Of a stretch of DNA of 64,000 nucleotides, positions 1 to 9,572 are shown one piece after another. The stretch covers positions 310,001-374,000 of the forward strand of contig NZ_FQXG01000004.1 of assembly GCF_900129905.1 (NCBI RefSeq). The letters are read 5' to 3'. How positions within the stretch are numbered: position 1 is the stretch's first letter; every line of letters begins with the position of its first letter. Made by a program: the position numbers and the translations under genes. The notes beneath the pieces were generated by a model. That model did no database searches, had not been told where the DNA came from, and saw nothing but the letters and a program-made list of their open reading frames with translations. The stretch is from Ferrimonas marina. GTDB lineage: Bacteria; Pseudomonadota; Gammaproteobacteria; Enterobacterales; Shewanellaceae.

Positions 1-3000
1 AGCTGCGCCACCAGGATGGCCGGGTTCGCCAGTTCAATGTCTACCTGCAACCGATCCGGGATGAGCAGGACCAGGTGATCGGGGCCGAAGCAATGCTGAC
101 CGACATCAGTGACGAGGTGGAAGCCGGGCGCTGGTACCAGTCGATCATTGAAGCGGCGCCGGATGCCATCCTGCTGGTGGAACCGGAGGGGCGGATCGTC
201 TACCTCAATGAGCAGGCGGAAAAGCTCACCGGCTACGACAAACAAGAGCTGTTGGGCCAGGCGGTGGAGATCCTGCTGCCCAAGGGCTTTCGCGGCCATC
301 ACCCCACCCTGCGCCAGCGTTTTACCCAGGACTCCCACCCCCGCCCCATGGGCCTGAACAAGGACCTGTCACTGCTGCGCAAGGATGGGTTGGAGCTGGC
401 GGTGGAGATCAGCCTGTCCCAGCTGCCCGAGGTGCCGGGGCGCAAACGCAAGATTTCCGCCATCATCCGCGACATCACCGCCCGCAAGCGCAGCGAGCTG
501 GCGCTCAAACAGGCCAAGCGTCAGCTGGAGGCGATCACCGAATCCGTCCCTGGCGTGGTGTTTCAGGTGGTGATCGAGGGGCCGCCGAGCGGACCCCGCT
601 GTACCTTCATCAGTGCGGGCATCACGGCAGCCCTGGGCCTGACCCAGCAACAGGTGCTCGAGGATATCCGCAGCCTGTTCAACCAGGTTCACCCGGACGA
701 CCGCAGCATCCTGCGTAATGCTCTGAAGGAGAGCCTCAACCCCCACCAGGATTGGCGCTCCGAGATGCGCATCGCCCCGATCGGCGGCGATTATCGTTGG
801 TTCGTCATCGGTGCCCGCTCCGACGAGGCCGCCAGCGGCCTGCCACGTTGGACCGGCTTTATGGTGGACATCACCGAGCAGAAGGCGATGGCCAAGCAGC
901 TGGAGGCCTCCGAGGCGCACTTCCGCGCCCTGTTCGACAACGCCGGCATTGGCATCGTCACCCTGTCCGACAAGGGGGTGATCAACGCCATGAACGAGCG
1001 CTTTACCCAGTTTGCCGCCCGGGACGAACAACAGCTGGTGGGCCAGCACATCAGCCTGCTGCTGCCGGGAGAGGAGCGCGACCACTTTGCCACCGAGATA
1101 GAGCCGCTGCTCAGCGGCGAACGGCGCCACCTGGCCAAGGAGCTGCGCTATCGCAAGGCGGATGGCGAGCTGCGCTGGGCCGACATCCGCCTGGTGCGGC
1201 TGGGGACTTCTTCACCGGAAACCGCCCTGGTGCTGACCATGTCCGACATTACCGAGCGACGTCAGGTCAACGAGGCGCTGAAGCAGGCCAAGAGTGCCGC
1301 CGATACCGCCAGCCAGGCCAAGAGCGATTTCCTCGCTAACATGAGCCACGAGATCCGCACCCCGATGAACGCCATCATCGGCATGACCCAGCTGTGCATG
1401 CAGACCGAGTTGCAGCCCCGCCAGGCGGACTACCTGAGCAAGATCCACTCCGCCAGCCAGACCCTGTTGGGCCTGCTTAATGACGTGCTGGATTATTCCA
1501 AGATCGAGGCGGGCAAGCTGGAGCTGGAACACACCGACTTCACCCTGGACAGCGTGCTGGAGCAGCTGTCCGATCTGTTCGCCGCCAAGGCCAACGACAA
1601 GGCGCTGGAGCTGCTGTTCGCCATCGATCCCAAGGTGCCGAAGAAGCTGCGGGGTGATCCATTGAGGCTGGGGCAGGTGCTGACCAACCTGGTGGCCAAT
1701 GCGCTGAAATTTACCGAGCAGGGCGAGGTGGTGCTGTCGGTCAACCAGATCGCCCAAGCGAAGGAGCAAACCACCCTGTGCTTCTCGGTGCGGGATACCG
1801 GCATCGGCATGACCCAGGAGCAGCAGGACCGGCTGTTCCACTCCTTCAGTCAGGCCGACACCTCCACCACCCGCAAGTACGGCGGCACCGGGCTGGGGCT
1901 GGCCATCAGCCAACACCTGGTCAAGCTGATGGGCGGCGAGATCCAGGTGGACTCCGCCCCGGGGGTGGGCAGCGCCTTCCAGTTTACCGTGCCCCTAGGC
2001 CGGATCCGCGAGGCGGAGGTGGTGCCGCTGCTGGAGCTGGACAACCTGCCGCTGCTGCTGGTGGACGACAACGATACCTCACTGGAAGTGCTGGAGCGTA
2101 CCTTGAGCAGCTTCGGCTTCCTGGTCTACCGGGCTCGCAGTGGTCAGCAGGCGCTGAGCCAGCTTGAGGTGATGGAGCCACCGGAGCTGGTGCTGTGCGA
2201 CTACCGCATGCCGCAGATGGATGGCCTGGAGCTGGCCCAGCGGCTGATCGATTGGGGCATGGCCCCGGAGCGGATCCTGATGCTCACCGCCTACAGCGAC
2301 GAAACCCTGCATCAGCGCACCGACAAGATGGGCCTGGCGGGTTTCCTGACCAAGCCCACCAACCCCAGCCGCCTGCTGGACAAGGTGCTGACCATGCTGG
2401 GTCACCAGGGCCAGGTCCGCCCCATCCGCCGCCAGACCAGCCTGACCCTGAGCCAAGCCCAGCTCGACCAGTTACGGGGCAAGCGGATCCTGCTGGTGGA
2501 GGACAACCCCATCAACCAGGAGGTGGCCTGCGAGTTTCTCGAGCAACTGGGCCTGACGGTGCACGTGGCTGAGCACGGCAAGCTGGCGCTGGAGAAGCTG
2601 CAGCAGTCCCAGTACGACCTGGTACTGATGGACTGCCAGATGCCGGTGATGGATGGCTACGAGGCCACCCGCCGGATCCGTCACGACCTCAAGCTGTCGC
2701 TGCCGATCATCGCCATGACCGCCAACGCCATGCAGGGCGACCGGGAGAAGTGCCTGGCGGCGGGGATGGACGATCACCTGGCCAAGCCCATCGACATCAA
2801 CCATATGCACCAGACCCTGTGGCACTACCTGGGGGACGACAGCCCCCTGATCCCAGTCGAGGCCCCGGTAGAGCCCCCGGTGGCGCGCTGGCCACACCAC
2901 CCTCTGCTGGACGTCGACAAGGGGCTGCAGCTGGTCCAGGGCAGCGAAAAGCTCTACCGACGCCTGCTGATCCGCTTCGCCGAGAGCCAGAAAGAGAGCA

Positions 3001-3494
3001 TGAACAACCTGCAGCTGCACAGCCAACGGCAACAGTGGTCCCAGGCCCAGCGTCTGGCCCATACCCTCAAGGGATTGTGCGGCAGCCTGGCCAGCCCTGA
3101 GCTGGTGGCGGATTTTGCCCGGCTGGAACAGGCCTTCGAGGAGCACCGCAAGGCGCCCAAATTGCTGCTCAAGGCCAGCGATAAGATGGCCCAGGTACTC
3201 GATGCCATCGAGCAGTGGCAGCCCAACCCGGAGTCGGCCGAGCCGCTGGCCGATGACGCCCTCAAGAGCGCATTGCGAAAGCTGCAGCCATTGTTGGAGC
3301 GCTACGATCCGGAAGCCGCGGAGCAGGTGGAGGCGCTGGCACTGACCCACCATCCCCAGGCGGGGGATCTGCGGGAGCTGGCTAAACTGATAAAAGGCTA
3401 TCAATTTGACCAAGCCCGGGCCTGGCTGGCCCGGCACCTGGGGGATGAACCGGAAGGCGGTTCCTCCTCCGCTGCGGAGGGCGCCGATGAGTGA
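1..3494 (+). CDS. Multi-PAS hybrid sensor histidine kinase (5' end outside window)
   Basis: Phosphorelay sensor that should autophosphorylate on histidine and pass phosphate through internal receivers to an HPt domain. The reading frame is open from base 3 and already codes PAS-like sequence before the first GTG at 75, so the gene is cut by the window edge. Order seen: PAS repeats over about 120-1270, each followed by a PAC-like ITARKR/ITEQK/ITERR end; HisKA with [11 protein letters not shown] and phospho-His at 1347-1349; HATPase with DTGIGM and GGTGLGL; receiver 1 with Asp at 2199; receiver 2 ([11 protein letters not shown]) with Asp at 2631; HPt with AHTLKGL, His at 3060. No transmembrane segment is visible in the part present. 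Its stop overlaps the next gene's start by 8 bp, so the HD-GYP regulator downstream is the likely output partner. Confidence 0.93.
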   Translation, partial: LRHQDGRVRQFNVYLQPIRDEQDQVIGAEAMLTDISDEVEAGRWYQSIIEAAPDAILLVEPEGRIVYLNEQAEKLTGYDKQELLGQAVEILLPKGFRGHHPTLRQRFTQDSHPRPMGLNKDLSLLRKDGLELAVEISLSQLPEVPGRKRKISAIIRDITARKRSELALKQAKRQLEAITESVPGVVFQVVIEGPPSGPRCTFISAGITAALGLTQQQVLEDIRSLFNQVHPDDRSILRNALKESLNPHQDWRSEMRIAPIGGDYRWFVIGARSDEAASGLPRWTGFMVDITEQKAMAKQLEASEAHFRALFDNAGIGIVTLSDKGVINAMNERFTQFAARDEQQLVGQHISLLLPGEERDHFATEIEPLLSGERRHLAKELRYRKADGELRWADIRLVRLGTSSPETALVLTMSDITERRQVNEALKQAKSAADTASQAKSDFLANMSHEIRTPMNAIIGMTQLCMQTELQPRQADYLSKIHSASQTLLGLLNDVLDYSKIEAGKLELEHTDFTLDSVLEQLSDLFAAKANDKALELLFAIDPKVPKKLRGDPLRLGQVLTNLVANALKFTEQGEVVLSVNQIAQAKEQTTLCFSVRDTGIGMTQEQQDRLFHSFSQADTSTTRKYGGTGLGLAISQHLVKLMGGEIQVDSAPGVGSAFQFTVPLGRIREAEVVPLLELDNLPLLLVDDNDTSLEVLERTLSSFGFLVYRARSGQQALSQLEVMEPPELVLCDYRMPQMDGLELAQRLIDWGMAPERILMLTAYSDETLHQRTDKMGLAGFLTKPTNPSRLLDKVLTMLGHQGQVRPIRRQTSLTLSQAQLDQLRGKRILLVEDNPINQEVACEFLEQLGLTVHVAEHGKLALEKLQQSQYDLVLMDCQMPVMDGYEATRRIRHDLKLSLPIIAMTANAMQGDREKCLAAGMDDHLAKPIDINHMHQTLWHYLGDDSPLIPVEAPVEPPVARWPHHPLLDVDKGLQLVQGSEKLYRRLLIRFAESQKESMNNLQLHSQRQQWSQAQRLAHTLKGLCGSLASPELVADFARLEQAFEEHRKAPKLLLKASDKMAQVLDAIEQWQPNPESAEPLADDALKSALRKLQPLLERYDPEAAEQVEALALTHHPQAGDLRELAKLIKGYQFDQARAWLARHLGDEPEGGSSSAAEGADE

Positions 3495-4539
3495 CAGCCG
3501 ACCGACCCTGCTGCTGGTGGACGACACCGCCACCAACATCGATGTACTGGTGGGGATCCTGCGGGATGATTACCGTCTGAGGGTGGCACTGGATGGGATC
3601 ACCGCCCTGAAGATCGTCGAGCAGTCACCGCCGGATCTGATCCTGCTGGACATCATGATGCCGCAGATGGATGGCCTCGAGGTGTGCCGGCGGCTGAAGC
3701 AGGACCCCCGCTTCGCCGAGATCCCGGTGATCTTCGTCACCGCCCTGGGCGAGGTGGAGGACGAGGCCAAGGGATTGGCGGTAGGGGCGGTGGACTACAT
3801 CAGCAAACCGGTCAATGCCGCGGTGGTACGGGCCCGGGTGGCCACCCACCTGAACCTGTTCAGCCAGGCTCAACACCTCGAGTCGCTGGTGCAAAAGCGC
3901 ACCTCAGAGCTGGAGCAGACCCGCCTTCATATCATCCAATGCCTGGGGCGGGCGGCGGAATACAAGGACAACGAAACCGGCTACCACGTCATCCGCATGA
4001 GCCACTTTGCCCATCGACTGGCCAAGGCGGCGGAACTGCCGGAGCACTTTTGCAGTTTGCTGCTCAACGCCGCACCGATGCACGACATCGGTAAGATCGG
4101 TATCCCGGATCAGATCCTGAAAAAACAAGCGCGGCTGGACAGCGGGGAATGGACGGTGATGCGTCAGCACCCGGCACTGGGCGCCGATATCCTCGGACAG
4201 CTGGATTCCGAGCTGATGCAGATGGCGTCACGCATCGCCCTCAGCCACCACGAGCGCTGGGATGGCAACGGCTATCCCAACCGGCTCAAGGGGGAGGAGA
4301 TCCCCATCGAAGGGCGCATCGTCGCCATCGCCGATGTGTTTGATGCCCTCACTTCGGAGCGCCCCTACAAGCACGCCTGGAGCGTCGACGATACCCTGGC
4401 CCAGATTGCGTCGGAGCGGGGCCGACAGTTCGATCCTGAGCTGGTGGATCTGTTCCTGCCTCTGGAGCCGGAGCTGGTGGCTATCCGCCAGCGCTACCAG
4501 GACAACCAGGCCGTTGCCCAGGGCCAGAGGCTGGGCTAA
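3487..4539 (+). CDS. Response regulator with HD-GYP c-di-GMP phosphodiesterase output
   Basis: Receiver domain (residues about 7-120, phospho-acceptor D55 in LILLDIMMPQMDG, Lys in ISKPV) joined by a helical linker to an HD-GYP domain (about 145-340). The metal-site motifs are intact: HDIGK with H199-D200, and HHERWDGNGYP at 254-264, the signature of active c-di-GMP hydrolases of this class. The ATG at 3487 overlaps the preceding kinase stop (ATG..TGA, 8 bp) and gives a 350-residue protein. In-frame upstream codons lie inside the kinase gene and are not needed. By family it would be cytoplasmic and lower c-di-GMP on phosphorylation by the upstream hybrid kinase, favouring motility over biofilm. 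Cognate pairing is inferred from overlap. Confidence 0.93.
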   Translation: MSDSRPTLLLVDDTATNIDVLVGILRDDYRLRVALDGITALKIVEQSPPDLILLDIMMPQMDGLEVCRRLKQDPRFAEIPVIFVTALGEVEDEAKGLAVGAVDYISKPVNAAVVRARVATHLNLFSQAQHLESLVQKRTSELEQTRLHIIQCLGRAAEYKDNETGYHVIRMSHFAHRLAKAAELPEHFCSLLLNAAPMHDIGKIGIPDQILKKQARLDSGEWTVMRQHPALGADILGQLDSELMQMASRIALSHHERWDGNGYPNRLKGEEIPIEGRIVAIADVFDALTSERPYKHAWSVDDTLAQIASERGRQFDPELVDLFLPLEPELVAIRQRYQDNQAVAQGQRLG

Positions 4540-4568
4540 GGTGTGGGAAAAATTTCAGGACTTTCCGT

Positions 4569-5006
4569 ATGTTTGAACTTCATCCCCAGCTGGCAGCCGA
4601 CTCCGTGCTGCTGGGTCGTCTGCCCCTGTGCCAGGTTCGTTTAAGCCGGGACAGCCGCTACCCCTGGCTTATCCTGATCCCGGAGATGGCCGGGGTACGG
4701 GAGATCCATCAACTGCCGCCTGAAGCACGAGTCCAGCTGCTGGCCGAGTCCTGCCAGGTGGCCGAGCTGATGGAGCAGATCACCTCAGCGGACAAGATGA
4801 ACGTCGCGGCCCTGGGCAACATGGTGCCCCAGCTGCATCTGCACCATGTCGCCCGCTTTCAGGACGACGATGCCTGGCCCGCGCCCATCTGGGGTAAACA
4901 CCCGGCCCGACCCTATGAGGCAGAGGCCCTCACCGCGGCGGCAACCAGCTGGCGCCACCACCTGGCCAGCCTGGACCAGTTCAACCCCGCCCAGGACGGC
5001 CAGTAA
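4569..5006 (+). CDS. HIT-superfamily nucleotide-binding protein
   Basis: 145-residue protein of the histidine-triad superfamily. N-terminal half carries the conserved WLILIPEM strand, and the C-terminal half has the catalytic-site region QLHLHHVARFQDD followed by AWPAPIWG, typical of the short HIT-like subgroup in gammaproteobacteria. The triad HxHxH is partly altered (HLHHVAR), so hydrolase activity on nucleotide-phosphate bonds cannot be taken for granted. CAGGA lies 8 nt before the ATG. It follows the HD-GYP gene by 29 bp on the same strand and may be cotranscribed, though no functional link is evident. Confidence 0.85.
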   Translation: MFELHPQLAADSVLLGRLPLCQVRLSRDSRYPWLILIPEMAGVREIHQLPPEARVQLLAESCQVAELMEQITSADKMNVAALGNMVPQLHLHHVARFQDDDAWPAPIWGKHPARPYEAEALTAAATSWRHHLASLDQFNPAQDGQ

Positions 5007-5037
5007 CGCCCATCAACAAGATCAATGAGGGGCCGGC

Positions 5038-5583
5038 TCAGCTGGCCTCTTTCAGGGTCTGCGGCTCGACCAGGGCGTAGCCCAGGTCGCTGCTGACGGT
5101 AACCTCACCGTCACTGATGGAGACCGACAGGTCCATGCTGCGATCCACCAGGCCAGTCAGGGCGGTAGCTCCCTCCTCCGGCACAAACAGCACAGTCAGG
5201 TTGCTGAAGCGAGAGAACTTGCCCTTCTGCTTCTCCCACCACACCGGTACGGCACGGTCGCCGTAAGCCAGTACCACCACCTGCTGAGCCCGGCCACAAG
5301 CCTTCTTCAGCCGCGCCTCATCGGGCATGCCCAGCTCAATCCAGAGCTCAATCTCATCGGCATAGTTACGCTGCCACAGCTCAGGCTCATCGTCCTCACT
5401 CAACCCCTTGGTAAACTCCAGCCGCTCATCGGCGTAGAGGCTCCAGGCCAGCAGTCGCAGCATCATCCGCAGATCGGTTTCGGAGGGGTGGCGAGCCAGG
5501 GTCATGCCCTGCTCCATGTAGCGATGGTGGTCCATATCCGACAATTGGATACGGGCCTTGAATACGGTGGCTTTCAGCGCCAT
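5038..5583 (-). CDS. yaeQ: YaeQ family protein
   Basis: 181 residues, the usual YaeQ length, matching the family along its length: MALKATVFKARIQLSDMDHHRY at the start, the ETDLRMMLRLLAWSLYA segment and ELWIELGMPDEARLKKA. YaeQ proteins have a compact nuclease-like fold; their cellular role is not settled. The gene is transcribed toward the HIT gene and converges with it, 31 bp apart. It is divergent from the FKBP gene, sharing a 220-bp intergenic region. Confidence 0.9.
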   Translation of the reverse strand: MALKATVFKARIQLSDMDHHRYMEQGMTLARHPSETDLRMMLRLLAWSLYADERLEFTKGLSEDDEPELWQRNYADEIELWIELGMPDEARLKKACGRAQQVVVLAYGDRAVPVWWEKQKGKFSRFSNLTVLFVPEEGATALTGLVDRSMDLSVSISDGEVTVSSDLGYALVEPQTLKEAS

Positions 5584-5803
5584 GGTGATATCTCTTGGGG
5601 GGCTAAGTTGGCGGCAGGGTACCCACTGTGGTGAGTAACCACAAGCATATCGGCCAAAGCTGTGGTGAAAATATCGCCCAACGACGCGCTTAGGGGAATC
5701 TTTTACCCTATTTCAGAGTCTTACCACCACTGATTCGATTCGGGGGGTTGCACTTTGCAACGCTTGCCCCAATAGTTATCGAACACATCTATGGGAGAAC
5801 ATC

Positions 5804-6577
5804 ATGAAAACCATCTTCAAAGTTGGCCTGGTCGGTGCAGCCATTGCACTGGCAGGTTGTCAGGACGACGCGGCCAAAACCGACGCCACCGTGACCGCCC
5901 CTGCGGTGCAACTGGAAAGCGAAAACGATAAGGCCGCCTACGCCATCGGTGTATCCATGGCGCAGTACATCAGCGGTAGCCTGGAGCAGCAGGAAACCCT
6001 GGGGATCGAGCTGGACAAGCAGGTGATCCTGGCAGGCCTGACCGACGGCATCAATGAAAGCTCCCAGATGGACGACCAGGTGCTGCAGGAAACCCTGATG
6101 GCCTTTGACCAGCGCGTGAACGACATCGCCGAACAGAAGCGTGATGCCGAGATGGCGGAAGCCCAGCAGGCCGCCAGCGCCTGGCTGCAGGAAGTGGCGG
6201 CAATGGACGGCGTGGTGAAGACCGACTCCGGCCTGATGTACAAGGCGATCACCGAAGGTGAAGGGGCCAAGCCCTCCGCGGAAGACACCGTGACCGTGCA
6301 CTACCGCGGCACCCTGCCTACCGGCGAAGAGTTCGACTCCTCCTACTCCCGTGGTGAGACCATCAGCTTCCCGCTCAACGGCGTGATTGCTGGCTGGACC
6401 GAAGGCCTGCAGCTGATGTCCGTCGGCTCCAAGTACGAACTGTACATCCCCTCCGAGCTGGCCTACGGCGAGCGCGGTGCCGGTGCGATGATCGCCCCCA
6501 ACACCCCGCTGAAGTTCGAGGTTGAGCTGTTTGCCATCAATGGCGAGCCGGCCCTGGACGAGGCTGCCGAGCAGTAA
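5804..6577 (+). CDS. FKBP-type peptidyl-prolyl isomerase lipoprotein (FkpA/Mip-like)
   Basis: 257-residue periplasmic or outer-membrane isomerase that speeds proline cis-trans isomerisation in exported proteins. A lipobox (IALAGC, Cys about 19) ends the signal peptide. The N-terminal dimerisation region (about 45-140, starting NDKAAYAIGVSMAQY) is followed by the catalytic FKBP domain (about 155-248) with VTVHYRGTLPTGEEFDSS, a VIAGWTEGLQLM helix and YGERGAGAMIAPNTPL. This is the two-domain Mip/FkpA plan. GGAGAA precedes the ATG by a good distance. A strong terminator follows at once, so the gene is likely a single transcription unit. Confidence 0.93.
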   Translation: MKTIFKVGLVGAAIALAGCQDDAAKTDATVTAPAVQLESENDKAAYAIGVSMAQYISGSLEQQETLGIELDKQVILAGLTDGINESSQMDDQVLQETLMAFDQRVNDIAEQKRDAEMAEAQQAASAWLQEVAAMDGVVKTDSGLMYKAITEGEGAKPSAEDTVTVHYRGTLPTGEEFDSSYSRGETISFPLNGVIAGWTEGLQLMSVGSKYELYIPSELAYGERGAGAMIAPNTPLKFEVELFAINGEPALDEAAEQ

Positions 6578-6596
6578 TGCCAGGCACAAACAACAA

Positions 6597-6625
6597 CGGG
6601 CGCCCAGTGGGCGCCCGTTTTTTTT
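6597..6625 (+). terminator. Rho-independent terminator of the FKBP gene
   Basis: Nine-base GC stem CGGGCGCCC / GGGCGCCCG with an AGT loop, followed by eight T. It lies 20 bp after the FKBP stop and just before the end of the convergent DUF3833 gene. Confidence 0.93.
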
Positions 6626-6635
6626 GGTCCATCGG

Positions 6636-7172
6636 TCAGAGCAGTGAGGCGGCATCCACCTTGCGGATGGTCAGGGTCACCCTGCCTACCTCAAAGCCCC
6701 ACTTGGTCATCACCGCCACGTTCAGCAGCTCGTCTTCGGTCACCAGCACCATGGTGTCGTCGAAGGTGATCACCCAGCCGCCCTGCTCTTCAGGCAGCTC
6801 AAGTTGGTAGCGCCAGTTCAGCGCCGGCCCCACCGCACTGCCTTCAGCCACCCCGACCACGTCGTCCGCACGGCCCTGGTAACGACCGTCACCCAGGGCG
6901 GTGAGGGTCCAGATCCGCTTCGACTCCTCGCCATCGTCCCAGTAGAAGGTCTCGTCCAACACCCCGGTATCGTCCTGCCAGGTGCCGGTCATGGTCACGG
7001 TGAAGCGTCGGGTGACGGTGCCACTGCGGTCCTGCACCATACCGGTAGCCACCAGCGGGCCATTGAAGAACTGCTCCAGCACCAGCTCCGGGGTCTGGCC
7101 GCGGTAGCTTTCCATGGTGTTGGAGGAGCACGCGGTCAACAACAGCACAAAGGCAATCAGCCACCAGCGCAT
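6636..7172 (-). CDS. DUF3833 lipoprotein, last gene of the ChrR-type operon
   Basis: 178 residues with a lipoprotein signal (LLLTACSS, Cys about 15) and a lipocalin-like DUF3833 body: the conserved ELVLEQFFNGPLVATGMVQDRSG start and DETFYWDDGE centre are visible. DUF3833 proteins accompany cyclopropane-synthase/ChrR operons in marine gammaproteobacteria; a lipid-binding or lipid-handling role in the envelope is an inference. AGGAGATTAAC gives a strong ribosome site, and its ATG is 1 bp from the upstream stop, so it is the sixth and last gene of a tightly coupled operon. Confidence 0.88.
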   Translation of the reverse strand: MRWWLIAFVLLLTACSSNTMESYRGQTPELVLEQFFNGPLVATGMVQDRSGTVTRRFTVTMTGTWQDDTGVLDETFYWDDGEESKRIWTLTALGDGRYQGRADDVVGVAEGSAVGPALNWRYQLELPEEQGGWVITFDDTMVLVTEDELLNVAVMTKWGFEVGRVTLTIRKVDAASLL

Positions 7173-7173
7173 G

Positions 7174-7659
7174 TTAATCTCCTATCAGCTGGCTGCGCAG
7201 CTTGGGATAGCGGGCTTCGGGGTGAAGCCAGATGGCGACGAAGCTCAAGCCAAAACCGCCACCATCAACCCTACCCAAAGGCTGGTCATTGAAATAGAAG
7301 GCGCTGTGGTCTGGCTCCAGCTTGAGGGTCAGTCGATCCCCCTTCTCCACGTCCGGCCAAAGCGTCGACAAGCGGTTGAGCCAGGGCTCACTTTGGTCGG
7401 CCCGGTACAGGCCCAGCCGCTGCCACTCCTCTCGGGTCTTTTCCACCAGGTCATCGGCATCGATATCGCGCAGGTATTCCAGCTCTAACGCCAGCGGCGC
7501 CTGGATACCGTTGTAATCGCCGTTGTGGCTATAAAGACGGGCGTTGTAGACCTCGAACCACAACACCTTAAGGCGGGTTTCCCCCACCGGCTGCAATGCA
7601 GCCAGGGGGCTGGCCTGGCTCAGGACCAGGCTTAACGCAACGAGCGTGGATGACACCAT
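7174..7659 (-). CDS. Chalcone-isomerase-fold exported protein
   Basis: 161 residues with an N-terminal signal peptide (about 1-22, LVALSLVLSQASPLAA) and the bacterial chalcone-isomerase-like domain: VGETRLKVLWFEVYNARLY, LELEYLRDIDADDLVEKT, and the end FGLSFVAIWLHPE. In bacteria this fold is thought to bind fatty acids rather than flavonoids, which suits its place between cfa (9 bp upstream) and the DUF3833 lipoprotein (1 bp downstream). Fifth gene of the operon. Enzymatic activity is not predicted with confidence. Confidence 0.85.
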   Translation of the reverse strand: MVSSTLVALSLVLSQASPLAALQPVGETRLKVLWFEVYNARLYSHNGDYNGIQAPLALELEYLRDIDADDLVEKTREEWQRLGLYRADQSEPWLNRLSTLWPDVEKGDRLTLKLEPDHSAFYFNDQPLGRVDGGGFGLSFVAIWLHPEARYPKLRSQLIGD

Positions 7660-7668
7660 GGCAACCTC

Positions 7669-8871
7669 TCATACCTTTTCAGCGGTCAACTGCACCGTGC
7701 TGATCCGGCGGGTCTCGAAGCCCGCCTGGCAGTAACAGAAGTAGTAACGCCACAGGCGGATAAATCGATCATCAAAGCCCAATGCCCGTACCCGACCCAG
7801 CTGGCTGTTGAAACGCTGGTGCCAATGATCCAGGGTCTTACCGTAGTCCAGGCCGATGTCGGTGAGGTCACGCATCACCATCGAGGTTTCCGAGGCGAGC
7901 AGCTCACCCAGCACGCGGACACAAGGCAGGAAGCCGCCGGGGAAGATGTAGGTCTGGATGAAGTCGGCGCTGTTGCGATAGCTGTCGTAGCGCTGATCGG
8001 CGATGGTGATGGATTGGATCGCCAGCTTGCCGCCGGGCTTGAGGCGCTGCTCCAACACCTGGAAGTAGCCCTTAAGGTAGCGCTCACCCACCGCTTCAAT
8101 CATCTCCACCGAGACGATCTTGTCGTACTGGCCGGTCAGGTCGCGATAATCCTTGAGCAGCAGGGTGATCTGGTCCTGTAGCCCGGCCTGGTCAATGCGC
8201 TTTCGCGCCTCGTCGTACTGGGCCTGGGACAGGGTAGTGGTGGTGACCCGACAGCCGTAACGCTGAGCGGCGTGGATCGCCAGGGCGCCCCAGCCGGTGC
8301 CGATCTCCAGCAGATGATCGTCCGCGCTCAGGTCGAGCTGCTGACACAACCGCTCCATCTTGTCCTGCTGGGCCTGTTCCAGGCTCTGGGCCTCCTGCCA
8401 CAGCGCGCTGGAATAGAGCATGCTGTCATCGAGGAACAGGCGGTAGAAGTCGTTGGAGAGATCGTAGTGCGCGGCAATATTCTTACGAGCATTGCTGCGC
8501 GAGTTGTGACGCAGGCGGTGTGCCAGGGTGCGTATCGGCCCCAATGCCCAGCCATAGCGTTTCTCCAGCGAATCCAGCATCGCCAGGTTGCGGCTGAACA
8601 GTCGGATCAACGCCACCAGGTCATCGCAGTCCCACAGGCCATCCATGTAGGCTTCCGCCATGCCGATGCTGCCCCCCAGCAACAATTTGCGCCAGGCCAG
8701 CGGATCATGGATGGTCAGACTGACGACACCCTCCCCCTGGCCCAATTGCCACTGGCTGTCGCCTTCGATGATCCGCACCTGGCCGTGTTGCAAGCCCGCC
8801 AACCAACGGCAGGCCAGGCGACGGCACAAGGCCAGGTTCCAAGCGGTTGACGCTGTGGCGACCTTGATCAT
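7669..8871 (-). CDS. cfa: Cyclopropane-fatty-acyl-phospholipid synthase family methyltransferase
   Basis: 400-residue SAM-dependent enzyme acting on unsaturated acyl chains of membrane phospholipids. Seen: the N-terminal region with SIGMAEAYMDGLWDCDDL; NIAAHYDLSNDFYRLFLD; the SAM loop LLEIGTGWGALAIHAA; VSVEMIEAVGERY; and YIFPGGFLP near the C terminus. These are diagnostic of Cfa/CmaA enzymes. The ATG at 8871 overlaps the DUF1365 stop by 4 bp (ATGA), a better start than the ORF's upstream codon. In Rhodobacter, a related ChrR-regulon methyltransferase (UfaM) makes methylated precursors of furan fatty acids, so the product here may be methylated or furan rather than cyclopropane lipid; the sequence alone does not decide. 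Confidence 0.93.
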   Translation of the reverse strand: MIKVATASTAWNLALCRRLACRWLAGLQHGQVRIIEGDSQWQLGQGEGVVSLTIHDPLAWRKLLLGGSIGMAEAYMDGLWDCDDLVALIRLFSRNLAMLDSLEKRYGWALGPIRTLAHRLRHNSRSNARKNIAAHYDLSNDFYRLFLDDSMLYSSALWQEAQSLEQAQQDKMERLCQQLDLSADDHLLEIGTGWGALAIHAAQRYGCRVTTTTLSQAQYDEARKRIDQAGLQDQITLLLKDYRDLTGQYDKIVSVEMIEAVGERYLKGYFQVLEQRLKPGGKLAIQSITIADQRYDSYRNSADFIQTYIFPGGFLPCVRVLGELLASETSMVMRDLTDIGLDYGKTLDHWHQRFNSQLGRVRALGFDDRFIRLWRYYFCYCQAGFETRRISTVQLTAEKV

Positions 8872-9572
8872 GGTGTCTCTCCTTTTCGTCCCGGGTGTGG
8901 ATAAAAGCGCGCACGCTTCCACAACAATTTCAATGCATGCCAGTAGATCCCCCAGACAATCTTGAAGGTCATCACTGGGCTGCGCCTTGTTACGCGATTA
9001 AGCGCAGCGCGGTTCAGCGGCTCGGGGGTCAAACTCAGGTTGGCCTCGAACGCACGGCTCTCTTGCAAACAGCGGATCTGGATGGCGATCCGGTCCGGCG
9101 CTATACGCACCTGCCAGCGGTAGCGCATCGCCAGCGGCATAAAGGGGGAAACATGGAATACCTTGTCGTGCTCCGCCGGGCCATCCAGCGGTACCAGGTA
9201 GGTGTGTCGCTCATTCCAGGGGGTATTGCTCACTTCGGCCAGCAGGTAGGTGAACTGGTTACCCTGGCGCAACAGGTAGAAGTTCACCGGGCTGAAGTAG
9301 AGTCCGAAGGTGCGTACCTGGGCCAGTTGAAACACCTGGCCATCCAGAGCGGTGCCGGCGAGCTCACTCATCCTCGCCAGTACTGCCGGCTTGAGCGGTC
9401 CCTCACCCAGGTAATCTTCGCGTCGCCAACGACACCAGGGCCGCCACAACGGCTGCCACTGAGCCTGTTCATCCAGGTCAAGCCAGTACATGTGCAGGGG
9501 GTACTCGAACCGGTGCGCCGGTTCGACCCAGCGCTGATGCGCTACGGTGCCAACGCACAGTGCCGAGTTCAC
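8868..9572 (-). CDS. DUF1365 domain protein
   Basis: 234 residues, full DUF1365 length. Conserved parts: the start ALCVGTVAHQRWVEPAHRFEYPLHMYWLDL, the FGLYFSPVNFYLLRQG stretch, the EVSNTPWNERHTYLVPLD segment and KVFHVSPFMPL. DUF1365 genes nearly always sit with an FAD oxidoreductase and cfa, implying a step in lipid modification; the activity is unknown. Starts with GTG, overlapping the FAD gene stop by 4 bp (GTGA), and its own stop overlaps cfa by 4 bp, so translation of the three is coupled. Confidence 0.9.
   Translation of the reverse strand: MNSALCVGTVAHQRWVEPAHRFEYPLHMYWLDLDEQAQWQPLWRPWCRWRREDYLGEGPLKPAVLARMSELAGTALDGQVFQLAQVRTFGLYFSPVNFYLLRQGNQFTYLLAEVSNTPWNERHTYLVPLDGPAEHDKVFHVSPFMPLAMRYRWQVRIAPDRIAIQIRCLQESRAFEANLSLTPEPLNRAALNRVTRRSPVMTFKIVWGIYWHALKLLWKRARFYPHPGRKGETP

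Noticed and set aside
3406-3486. Upstream extension of the HD-GYP gene
   Set aside because: The extra 27 codons lie in the kinase's C-terminal coding region; the receiver domain begins properly at ATG 3487.
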